A stretch of 5,165 nt of DNA from Candidatus Rokuibacteriota bacterium (GTDB lineage: Bacteria > Methylomirabilota > Methylomirabilia > Rokubacteriales > CSP1-6): NCBI GenBank assembly GCA_016206385.1, contig JACQRS010000339.1, positions 1 to 5,165 of the forward strand, in the 5' to 3' direction. Made by a program: the position numbers and the translations under genes. The notes below the pieces were generated by a model. The model was not told the DNA's origin and did no database searches. It saw only the letters and a program-made list of their open reading frames with translations. Shown here one piece after another: positions 1 through 5,165 of the stretch; positions within the stretch are counted from its first letter, which is position 1, and every line of letters begins with the position of its first letter.

Positions 1-99
1 CCTCAGGGTCTTGTTAGCTCGCTTCAACGCCTCATTCACGGCATCCTGCCAACCTTTCGGCGACGACCCGATGATCTTGGTTACCCGTGCGACCGCCAT
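1..99 (-). CDS. Dodecin family flavin-binding protein (N-terminal part; runs off left edge)
   Basis: The 33 residues visible begin MAVARVTKIIGSSPKGW and end ANKTLR at the window edge. This is the dodecin N-terminus: a first beta strand (about residues 3-10), the GSSPKGW turn, then a helix (about 17-32) with the A-x-x-x-A-L-x-R-A pattern and the T-L-R that precedes the second strand. Dodecins are small cytosolic proteins of about 65-75 aa that form hollow dodecamers and bind flavins (riboflavin, FMN or FAD) or CoA, probably for storage or quenching. About half of the protein is present, and the residue that stacks on the flavin lies outside. The ATG at 99-97 is chosen because a strong ribosome binding site precedes it. 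The gene lies 63 bp downstream of ligD on the same strand, so it may be read from the same transcript. The family call rests on remembered family pattern, not a search. Confidence 0.85.
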   Translation of the reverse strand, partial: MAVARVTKIIGSSPKGWQDAVNEALKRANKTLR

Positions 100-106
100 T
101 GGCTTT

Positions 107-115
107 CCTCCTTTT
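107..115 (-). promoter_or_regulatory. Strong Shine-Dalgarno sequence of the dodecin gene
   Basis: On the minus strand AAAAGGAGG lies seven bases before the ATG at 99. It fixes the start codon and suggests efficient independent translation, unlike ligD upstream, which has no clear ribosome binding site. Confidence 0.85.
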
Positions 116-117
116 CA

Positions 118-161
118 AGTCTAGCCGCGTGGCGAGCCATTGCACTCAACGCAAATAGACT
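118..161 (-). other. Possible branched RNA structure in the ligD-dodecin spacer
   Basis: A 6-bp inverted repeat (AGTCTA at 118-123, TAGACT at 156-161) encloses two smaller inverted repeats: GCC/GGC at 124-126 and 131-133 around a 4-base loop, and TTGC/GCAA at 140-143 and 151-154 around a 7-base loop. Together they could fold as a small three-way junction that begins one base after the ligD stop codon and ends just before the dodecin Shine-Dalgarno sequence. No U tract follows, so it is not a standard intrinsic terminator. A single 6-bp inverted repeat in a spacer this short is not rare by chance, so confidence is low. Confidence 0.25.
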
Positions 162-162
162 C

Positions 163-2697
163 TCACCTCCTCCCCGTGGAGCCGAGTCTCTCCTCGATCC
201 GGGAAAGGGCGGCCGCCATGTTGATCCCACCCGCCAGGACCGGCGCCAGCGGGTCGCCGATCTTCTCGAACCGGGTCGGGACGGTCTTCAGGATGAAGCG
301 CTTCGGATCAAGCCGCGCGGTCACCTCCGCCCAGCGCAGCGGACAGGAGACCGGCGCCCCGGGCAGGGGGCGGAGGGAAAAGGGCGCCACAATCGTCCGC
401 CCGTGGCCGTTCTGGACGTAGTCGATATAGACCTTGCCGCCGCGCGCCCGGACCGGACGCGCCACCGTGGCGATGTCGGGGGCCGCCTCCACCCCCAGCA
501 GCGCCAGGAGCCTGCCGAATGTCCGCGCCTCCTCGTGGGTGTAGCGGGCTCCCAGCGGGACCAGGACGTGGAGCCCCGTCGCGCCGGAGGTCTTGACGTA
601 GCTCGGCAGCTCCAGTTCTTCCAGGATCCTGTGAAGCGCCCGGGCCACGCGCACCACGTCGGCGAACGGCGCCCCCTTGGGATCCAGATCCAGGATGAGC
701 CAGTCGGGCCGGTCGAGGGCGCCGAGGCGCGAGCTCCAGAGGTGGAGCGGGATCGTCCCCAGGTTCGCCACATAGCGGAGGCTCTCACGGTCGTTCACGA
801 CGAAGTAGTCGATCTCCCGGCCGGCGTCCTTCGAGTAGATCCGCTCGGTGCGGACCCAGTCGGGAACGAAATCCGGCGCATCCTTCTGGAAAAATGACTT
901 GCCAGCAATCCCGTCCGGGTAGCGCGTCAGGACCAGCGGGCGGTCACGGAGATAGGGGAGCAGGTGGGGGGCCACGGCGTCGTAGTAGGCGATCAGCTCC
1001 CCTTTGGTGAAGCCGTCTTCGGGCCAGAACACCTTCGTGAGGTTCGTGAGCCTGACCTCGCGGGAGGCCGCTTCCGGCTGCCCGGGCGGAAGCGGTACCA
1101 GCTCCACCGGCTCCTCCCGGCGGCACTCCGTCGGCGTCTTGTCCTCCCGGAGCCCGAGGAAGGCCGGGTGCCGGATCCCCTCGTGCAGCGTCCACTCGGT
1201 GAAGCGCACCTCGCACACGAGCTTCGGCTCGACCCAGTGATGTCCGGCCCCGGTCGGTGTCCCCACCTCGAAGGGTGAGCTGGTTCGGCTCAGGGGCGCC
1301 AGCTTCTCCCACAGCGACCTCAACGTCCTGGCGTCGAAGCCCGTGCCGACCTTCGAGACGTAGACCAGCCGGGATCCTTCGTAGAGCCCCAGGTGGAGCG
1401 CGCCGAAATACCCGCGCGAGCCCTGTGGGTCAGTGTAGCCGCCGATGACAAACTCCTGACGGCGCTGGCATTTCACCTTGAGCCAGTCCCGGGAGCGCCC
1501 CGCCACGTAGCGGCTGTCAACTTTCTTGGCGATGATCCCTTCCAACCGCTGCTCCGAGGCGGCCTCGAAGAACGCCGCGCCATGCTTGAGGATGTGATCG
1601 CCGTATCGGACCACGCCCCGCATGGGGAGGAGGAGCCTCAGGCACTCCTTGCGCTCGCGGAGCGGGAGGCGACGGAGGTCCCGCCCGTCCAGGGACAGGC
1701 AGTCGAAGAAAATCCCGGTGACCGGAACCCCGACCCGGGCCCTCTCGATGTCGAGGGGGTTGGTGAGGTGCATGCGCGCCTGAAGGCGTTGGAAGCTCGG
1801 CCGGCCGCCCTCATCCGTCGCCACCACTTCGCCATCCAGGACGAACCGCTCCACGAAAAGCGCCCGCAGTCCACGGGCGACCTCGGGATAGCGCCCGGTG
1901 ACGACCTGGCCGTTCCGGCTGTAGAGCTCCACCATTTCGCCCGCGCGACGGGCCAGCCCGCGGACACCGTCGTACTTGATCTCGAAGAGCCCCTCCCTGC
2001 CCGAGAAGGGGCGGTCCGCGGCTGAAGCCAGCATGTGCGGCTGATCCCCGGGCGACACCTCGCCCGGCGGTGGCCTCAGCGCCTCGAGCCGCTCGCGCAG
2101 GGCTGTCAGCCTGGCAGACCCCTCGCGCAGCTCCTCAACGGTCAGCCCCGAGAGCACCGATTCGGGGGCGCGATCGGTCGGCTCCTCCTCTCCGGTGAAG
2201 GCGTCGGCCTTCTTCAGGAGGAGCCACTCCTTGTCCTTCCCGCTCATGCGGGCCAGCGTCCACCGCCCGCGGAGCTTGAAGCCGAAGAGCTCGACTTCGA
2301 GCTTTCCCCTGGCGAGCTGCGCAAGGGGGTCGTCGGGCTTGACCAGGCGATACCAACCCCGGTCCCAGACGATCACCGCGCCCGCGCCGTAGGTGCCCTC
2401 CGGGATGACCCCTTCGAAGTCGGCGTACTCGATCGGGTGGTCCTCGACGCGGACCGCCAGCCGCTTCTCCTGAGGTCGCACCGAGGGGCCCTTGGGCACG
2501 GCCCAGCTCTTCAACACCCCATCCATCTCCAGGCGCAGGTCGTAGTGCAGGCGGCGGGCCGCGTGCTTTTGAACGACGAAGAGCCGCCCCGCCCCCGCGC
2601 GCCGACCGCCGAAGGGCTCGGGCGTCCGCTCCGGGTCACGCTTCCCGCGGTAGTCGTCCAGCGACGTCCGCGCTTTCAACACCTCGCGCTCCCCCAT
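163..2697 (-). CDS. ligD: NHEJ multifunctional DNA ligase LigD (phosphoesterase-ligase-polymerase)
   Basis: LigD is the ATP-dependent ligase of bacterial NHEJ. Ku recruits it to double-strand ends, where it trims 3' ends, adds nucleotides and seals the break. All three domains are present and look intact. The 3'-phosphoesterase domain (about 13-165) has QKHAARRLHYDLRLEMDG with His45, His51 and Asp53, then VEDHPIEY with His87. The ligase domain (about 215-415) has the nucleotidylated lysine Lys241 in EIKYDG, LDGE at 287-290, EGIIAKK at 386-392 and WLKVK at 405-409. An OB fold follows (to about 530) with GLREDK near its end. The polymerase/primase domain (about 545-835) has the metal-binding pair Asp670/Asp672 in LILDLDP, KTSGATGLH at 702-710 and Asp759 in YIDY. 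The order PE-LIG-POL matches Pseudomonas-type LigD, not the POL-PE-LIG of mycobacteria, and the 844 aa are close to the roughly 840 of the Pseudomonas protein. The ATG overlaps the SDR stop by one base and has no clear ribosome binding site, which suggests translational coupling. Confidence 0.97.
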   Translation of the reverse strand: MGEREVLKARTSLDDYRGKRDPERTPEPFGGRRAGAGRLFVVQKHAARRLHYDLRLEMDGVLKSWAVPKGPSVRPQEKRLAVRVEDHPIEYADFEGVIPEGTYGAGAVIVWDRGWYRLVKPDDPLAQLARGKLEVELFGFKLRGRWTLARMSGKDKEWLLLKKADAFTGEEEPTDRAPESVLSGLTVEELREGSARLTALRERLEALRPPPGEVSPGDQPHMLASAADRPFSGREGLFEIKYDGVRGLARRAGEMVELYSRNGQVVTGRYPEVARGLRALFVERFVLDGEVVATDEGGRPSFQRLQARMHLTNPLDIERARVGVPVTGIFFDCLSLDGRDLRRLPLRERKECLRLLLPMRGVVRYGDHILKHGAAFFEAASEQRLEGIIAKKVDSRYVAGRSRDWLKVKCQRRQEFVIGGYTDPQGSRGYFGALHLGLYEGSRLVYVSKVGTGFDARTLRSLWEKLAPLSRTSSPFEVGTPTGAGHHWVEPKLVCEVRFTEWTLHEGIRHPAFLGLREDKTPTECRREEPVELVPLPPGQPEAASREVRLTNLTKVFWPEDGFTKGELIAYYDAVAPHLLPYLRDRPLVLTRYPDGIAGKSFFQKDAPDFVPDWVRTERIYSKDAGREIDYFVVNDRESLRYVANLGTIPLHLWSSRLGALDRPDWLILDLDPKGAPFADVVRVARALHRILEELELPSYVKTSGATGLHVLVPLGARYTHEEARTFGRLLALLGVEAAPDIATVARPVRARGGKVYIDYVQNGHGRTIVAPFSLRPLPGAPVSCPLRWAEVTARLDPKRFILKTVPTRFEKIGDPLAPVLAGGINMAAALSRIEERLGSTGRR

Positions 2698-3539
2698 CAG
2701 TGCATGATGGCGCCGCCCGCCACGTTGATCGCCTGGCCCGTGATGTACTCGGCGGCATCCGAGGCCAGGAAGGTGGCCAGCTCGGCCACATCCTCCGGTG
2801 CGGCGACCCGGCCCAGCGGGATCGCGGCCGCGCGCTGCTTGATCCCCTCGGCCCGCAGCGCGGGATCGAAGCTTCCGTCGGGGCGCCGGCCCAGGTAATC
2901 GAGCCTGTCGGAGTCGGCCGGGCCGGGGCAGATCGCGTTCACGGTGACGCCGAAGGGGGCCAGCTCCATGGCGAGAGCCTGCGTGAACCCGATCAGGCCG
3001 AACTTGGACGCGCAGTAGGCGGCCAGGTTGGGGTAGCCCAGCTTGCCGCAGTTCGAGGCCATGTTGATGATGCGGCCGCGAATCCGCTGCTTCACCATCA
3101 GGCTCGCGACGGCCCTGGCGGAGAGGTAGCTACCCTTCAGGTTGGTGTCGAGCACTAGGTCCCAGGTTTCCTCGGCCAGCTCCACGACCGGCACCCGGTC
3201 CGCGCCGGGAGGCGCCGCGGCGTTGTTGACCAGAATGTCGATCCGGCCGAAGGCCTCCAGCGCCCGTTCCACCGCGGCCTCGATCTGACGGACGGAGCGC
3301 ACGTCCACAAGGGCGGTCAACGCCCGACGTCCGAGCTGACTGACTTCGGCCGCCACCGCTTCGAGCCCGCCCCAGCCGCTCGCCGGCTTGGCCGCCACCA
3401 CCCGCGTGCCGACCGGCGCGATGTCGGTGAGCACCAGGTCCGCTCCCTCGGCGGCGAATCGCCGGGCGATGGCTCGCCCGAATCCGTGCTCGCCGCCACT
3501 CCCCGTCACCATCGCCACTTTGCCTGTGAGCCGTGCCAT
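2697..3539 (-). CDS. NAD-type short-chain dehydrogenase/reductase (SDR)
   Basis: This 280-aa cytosolic classical SDR should interconvert an alcohol and a carbonyl with a nicotinamide cofactor; the substrate is unknown. The Rossmann glycine motif is VTGSGGEHGFGR (11-22), two residues longer than the common TGxxxGxG. Asp39 at the end of strand 2 (LVLTD) favours NAD(H) over NADP(H). Further marks are DV at 79-80, NNAA at 105-108 and a complete catalytic tetrad: Asn133, Ser162, Tyr175 and Lys179 (YCASK), followed by PG at 205-206. Between Asp39 and LGRR (69-72) lies a loop about 14 residues longer than in typical SDRs. The ATG at 3539 is preferred over an in-frame TTG at 3572 because AAGGAGGT sits just upstream and the TTG would add 11 non-conserved residues. 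The stop overlaps the ligD start by one base. The gene diverges from the P450 across 55 bp, so the two could act on one pathway; that is inference. Confidence 0.93.
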   Translation of the reverse strand: MARLTGKVAMVTGSGGEHGFGRAIARRFAAEGADLVLTDIAPVGTRVVAAKPASGWGGLEAVAAEVSQLGRRALTALVDVRSVRQIEAAVERALEAFGRIDILVNNAAAPPGADRVPVVELAEETWDLVLDTNLKGSYLSARAVASLMVKQRIRGRIINMASNCGKLGYPNLAAYCASKFGLIGFTQALAMELAPFGVTVNAICPGPADSDRLDYLGRRPDGSFDPALRAEGIKQRAAAIPLGRVAAPEDVAELATFLASDAAEYITGQAINVAGGAIMH

Positions 3540-3543
3540 GCCG

Positions 3544-3551
3544 ACCTCCTT
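3544..3551 (-). promoter_or_regulatory. Shine-Dalgarno sequence that fixes the SDR start
   Basis: AAGGAGGT on the minus strand, an almost full anti-SD match, lies four bases before the ATG at 3539. It supports this start over the upstream TTG at 3572. Confidence 0.85.
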
Positions 3552-3555
3552 GACC

Positions 3556-3585
3556 CGGACAGAAGATAGCAACTCGGGTTATACT
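3556..3585 (+). promoter_or_regulatory. Putative promoter of the P450 gene, leaderless start
   Basis: TATACT at 3580-3585 matches the -10 consensus in five of six bases. CGGACA at 3556-3561 is a weak -35 (four of six) at an 18-bp spacing. Transcription would start near 3592-3595, at or within about three bases of the P450 ATG. This agrees with the lack of any Shine-Dalgarno sequence before that ATG. The -10 shares bases with the best -10 of the opposite strand. Confidence 0.45.
3578..3583 (-). promoter_or_regulatory. Putative -10 box for the SDR-ligD-dodecin arm
   Basis: Read on the minus strand this is TATAAC, five of six matches to the -10 consensus. It would start transcription near 3571 and give a leader of about 32 bases that contains the SDR Shine-Dalgarno sequence. 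No good -35 is seen at 17-18 bp (two or fewer matches), so the box may be weak or activator-dependent. It overlaps the plus-strand -10 by four bases. Confidence 0.35.
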
Positions 3586-3594
3586 TTGGCTACC

Positions 3595-4833
3595 ATGGAC
3601 GGCGGACCGACGGCCTCGCCGACCCAGCTCCAATTCAACCCCTTCCTCCCGGAGTTCATCGAAAATCCGTATCCCCTTTACCACCGCCTCCGCGCCGAGG
3701 ACCCCGTGCACCAGAGCCCCATGGGCTTCTGGGTCCTCACCCGCTACGACGACGTCGTCACGGTGCTACGCGATCAGCGCTTCGGCCGGAAGGGGTTCGA
3801 GCCGCTCCTGTCGGCGCTGTTCGGCTCCGGGAACGAGCAGTCCGGCTTCGTGACGTCCATGCTCTTCAGGGACCCGCCCGACCACACCCGCCTGCGGGCC
3901 CTGGTGAGCAAGGCGTTCACCCCTCGCGTCATCGAGCGGCTCAGGCTCCGCATCCAGGAGATCGCCGACGAGCTCCTGGACCGCGCGCGGGACGCCGGGG
4001 CTATGGACGTGGTCGCCGATCTCGCCTATCCGCTCCCCGTCATCGTGATCTGCGAGATGCTGGGCGTGCCGGCCTCGGATCGGGACACCTTCAAGCAGTG
4101 GTCGCTGGACATCGGCCGGAGCCTGGATGCCATCGGGATGCAGGCCACCGGGATGCTGACAGACCCGGAGGTGGTGGTCCGGGGCAACGCGGCGCGCCGA
4201 GCGCTCACGGCGTACTTCCGCAACGGGCTGATCCCGGAGCGTCGCCAGCGCCCCCGGGCCGATCTCCTGAGCGCGCTCATCGCTGCCGAGGAGGAAGGCG
4301 ACAAGCTCACTGAAGGTGAGCTCTTAGCCACCTGCAACCTGCTCTTCGTCGCCGGCCACGAGACCACCGTCAACCTGATCGGCAACGGCCTCCTCGCTCT
4401 CCTCCGGCACCCAGCGCAGCTCAGCGCGCTGAGGCAGGACCCCTCGCTGATCCAGAGCGCGGTCGAGGAGCTGCTCCGCTACGACGGGCCGGTTCAGCGG
4501 ACCGGGCGGATTCCCCACGTGGATGTGGAGATCGATGGAAAGAAGATCGCCCAGGGCGAGATGGTGGTGGCGCTGATCGGCGCTGCGAACCGCGACCCCG
4601 CGCGCTTCCCCGATCCGGACCGGCTCGACATCACCCGCGCCGACAACGACCACATCGCGTTCGGCGCCGGGATCCACTTCTGCCTCGGCGCCTCCCTCGC
4701 ACGCCTGGAGGCGCAGATCGCCATCAACGCGCTGATCCGTCGCATACCCGGCCTCACGCTGGCCACGACCGCCCCGGAGTGGCGTGAAACCTCGGTCCTC
4801 CGCGGCCTGAAGGCGCTGCCCGTCGCCTTCTAG
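3595..4833 (+). CDS. Soluble bacterial cytochrome P450
   Basis: This 412-aa protein is a heme-thiolate monooxygenase of the soluble bacterial class, with no membrane anchor. Its N-terminus carries FNPFLPEFIENPYPLYHRLR (14-33), typical of CYP107/109-like proteins. In order it shows the C-helix HTRLR (97-101), which contacts a heme propionate; the I-helix oxygen-activation motif AGHETT (253-258) with the acid-alcohol pair Glu256-Thr257; the K-helix ExxR as Glu292 to Arg295; and the heme loop FGAGIHFCLG (356-365) with Cys363 as the axial thiolate. All hallmark residues are present, so it should be active. It would need ferredoxin and ferredoxin reductase partners, and none is encoded here. The frame is open upstream to 3388, but that extension would lie antisense to the SDR and lacks P450 features, so the ATG at 3595 is chosen. 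That start has no ribosome binding site. The substrate and CYP family cannot be told from sequence. Confidence 0.95.
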   Translation: MDGGPTASPTQLQFNPFLPEFIENPYPLYHRLRAEDPVHQSPMGFWVLTRYDDVVTVLRDQRFGRKGFEPLLSALFGSGNEQSGFVTSMLFRDPPDHTRLRALVSKAFTPRVIERLRLRIQEIADELLDRARDAGAMDVVADLAYPLPVIVICEMLGVPASDRDTFKQWSLDIGRSLDAIGMQATGMLTDPEVVVRGNAARRALTAYFRNGLIPERRQRPRADLLSALIAAEEEGDKLTEGELLATCNLLFVAGHETTVNLIGNGLLALLRHPAQLSALRQDPSLIQSAVEELLRYDGPVQRTGRIPHVDVEIDGKKIAQGEMVVALIGAANRDPARFPDPDRLDITRADNDHIAFGAGIHFCLGASLARLEAQIAINALIRRIPGLTLATTAPEWRETSVLRGLKALPVAF

Positions 4834-4886
4834 GCGGCCTCGGCTCGCGTTCACACCAGCGCTGGCGCCGGAGCGCGGGCGGTCCC

Positions 4887-4897
4887 CCTAGCCCTTG
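4887..4897 (+). repeat. Direct repeat copy 1, upstream of the ku promoter
   Basis: CCTAGCCCTTG, identical to the copy at 4950-4960. The starts are 63 bp apart, close to six helical turns, so both copies face the same side of the DNA. This copy lies upstream of the putative -35. It could be half of an operator pair for a DNA-looping or cooperative regulator; that is inference. Confidence 0.6.
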
Positions 4898-4913
4898 AAG
4901 CTCACGGATCCTT

Positions 4914-4942
4914 TTGAATGAGCCCGGGCGTTGTGTTATCGT
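4914..4942 (+). promoter_or_regulatory. Putative ku promoter with extended -10
   Basis: TTGAAT (4914-4919, four of six to the -35 consensus) and TATCGT (4937-4942, four of six to the -10) are separated by exactly 17 bp. A TGT directly before the -10 supplies the TGn extended element. Transcription would start near 4949 and leave a leader of about 33 bases. This stretch is more AT-rich than its surroundings. It suggests that ku can be transcribed apart from the P450. Confidence 0.5.
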
Positions 4943-4949
4943 GCAACTT

Positions 4950-4960
4950 CCTAGCCCTTG
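4950..4960 (+). repeat. Direct repeat copy 2, at the predicted ku transcription start
   Basis: Second perfect copy of CCTAGCCCTTG. It would cover roughly +1 to +11 of the predicted ku transcript, directly before the ribosome binding site, a position suited to repression. Confidence 0.6.
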
Positions 4961-4965
4961 GACCC

Positions 4966-4971
4966 AGGAGG
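4966..4971 (+). promoter_or_regulatory. Shine-Dalgarno sequence of ku
   Basis: AGGAGG (continuing as AGGAGGAA) ends ten bases before the ATG at 4982. The spacing is slightly long but usual, and it supports this start. Confidence 0.8.
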
Positions 4972-4981
4972 AACGGTCGCC

Positions 4982-5165
4982 ATGCCTCCGCACTCGATCG
5001 GTTCTGGAACGATCTCCTTCGGCCTGGTCTCCATCCCGATCAAGCTCTACACGGCTGCGGCCTCGGGCACCGTGTCCTTTCACCTGCTCCACGCCAAGTG
5101 CGGCTCCCGCATCAGGCAGCAGCAGGTGTGCCCCACGTGCAACGAGGTGGTGGACCGGACCGGGC
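4982..5165 (+). CDS. ku: NHEJ DNA end-binding protein Ku (N-terminal part; runs off right edge)
   Basis: Sixty-one residues are visible, beginning MPPHSIGSGTISFGLVSIP and ending VVDRTG. The GSGTISFGLVSIPIKLY block (7-23) and the SFHLLH segment (32-37) are the first strands of the bacterial Ku core. Bacterial Ku is a homodimeric ring, usually about 260-300 aa, that threads onto double-strand break ends, protects them and recruits LigD. The segment has a His37-x2-Cys40-x9-Cys50-x2-Cys53 pattern that could bind zinc, as in some other bacterial Ku proteins such as the Bacillus one; mycobacterial Ku lacks the first Cys. Its partner ligD is in the same window, on the opposite strand and separated by the SDR and P450. 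The end is cut by the window edge, not by a stop codon. Confidence 0.95.
   Translation, partial: MPPHSIGSGTISFGLVSIPIKLYTAAASGTVSFHLLHAKCGSRIRQQQVCPTCNEVVDRTG

Noticed and set aside
118..149. Possible promoter before dodecin (TTGAGT at 144-149, TAGACT at 118-123 on minus)
   Set aside because: The spacing is 20 bp, both boxes match only four of six bases, and the predicted start would fall inside the Shine-Dalgarno sequence.
2035..2898. Long open frame of 287 codons on the plus strand opposite ligD and the SDR
   Set aside because: It crosses the ligD/SDR junction antisense, is rich in Arg, Pro and Leu with no recognisable domain, and is expected in GC-rich DNA opposite real genes. The other overlapping frames inside ligD, the SDR and the P450 are rejected for the same reason.
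3540..3572. TTG start for the SDR at 3572
   Set aside because: The ATG at 3539 has an almost perfect Shine-Dalgarno sequence four bases away, and the extra 11 residues do not belong to the SDR fold.
3388..3594. A longer P450 frame starting at 3388 (69 extra residues)
   Set aside because: The extension is antisense to the SDR N-terminus, has a low-complexity Ala/Pro/Ser/Arg character, and the recognisable P450 N-terminus begins after 3595.
4856..4876. GC-rich palindrome CCAGCGCTGG and overlapping GCGCT/AGCGC hairpin after the P450 stop
   Set aside because: The stems are short and no U tract follows, so this is not an intrinsic terminator. Such palindromes are common in sequence this GC-rich.
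1..5165. CRISPR arrays, insertion sequences, tRNA or rRNA genes, phage genes
   Set aside because: No tandem spaced repeats, transposase motifs, terminal inverted repeats or RNA gene signatures were seen. The window is almost fully explained by five genes.

Overview
The window is GC-rich (roughly two thirds G+C by eye), densely coded and bacterial. It carries parts of a non-homologous end-joining (NHEJ) repair locus: a complete LigD-type multidomain DNA ligase and the 5' end of ku. A cytochrome P450 and a short-chain dehydrogenase/reductase (SDR) lie between them. The high GC, the PE-LIG-POL order of LigD and the Ku N-terminus would fit an uncultured soil or sediment lineage such as Rokubacteria/Methylomirabilota, or a high-GC proteobacterium. 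That placement is inference only; no rRNA or other phylogenetic marker is present.

Layout, left to right. Bases 1-99 (minus) encode the first 33 residues of a dodecin, which runs off the left edge. Bases 163-2697 (minus) encode LigD, 844 aa. Bases 2697-3539 (minus) encode a 280-aa SDR whose stop codon shares one base with the ligD start. A 55-bp divergent intergenic region (3540-3594) follows. Bases 3595-4833 (plus) encode a 412-aa soluble bacterial P450. A 148-bp intergenic region (4834-4981) holds a plausible promoter and a pair of perfect 11-bp direct repeats. Bases 4982-5165 (plus) encode the start of Ku, which runs off the right edge.

The minus arm reads SDR -> ligD -> dodecin and looks like one transcription unit. 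The plus arm reads P450 -> ku, and ku probably has its own promoter. The two arms diverge from a 55-bp region in which the best -10 boxes on the two strands overlap. The P450 start lies so close to its -10 box, with no Shine-Dalgarno sequence, that its mRNA is probably leaderless.

Functionally, Ku binds broken DNA ends and recruits LigD, which processes, fills and seals them. The SDR and P450 are oxidoreductases with no established role in NHEJ. The tight SDR-ligD overlap means they share a transcript whatever the biochemical logic. Nothing seen here amounts to an undescribed system. The items most worth a second look are the oxidoreductase pair set inside the ku-ligD locus, the repeat-flanked ku promoter, the bidirectional promoter with a leaderless P450, and the long cofactor-side loop of the SDR.
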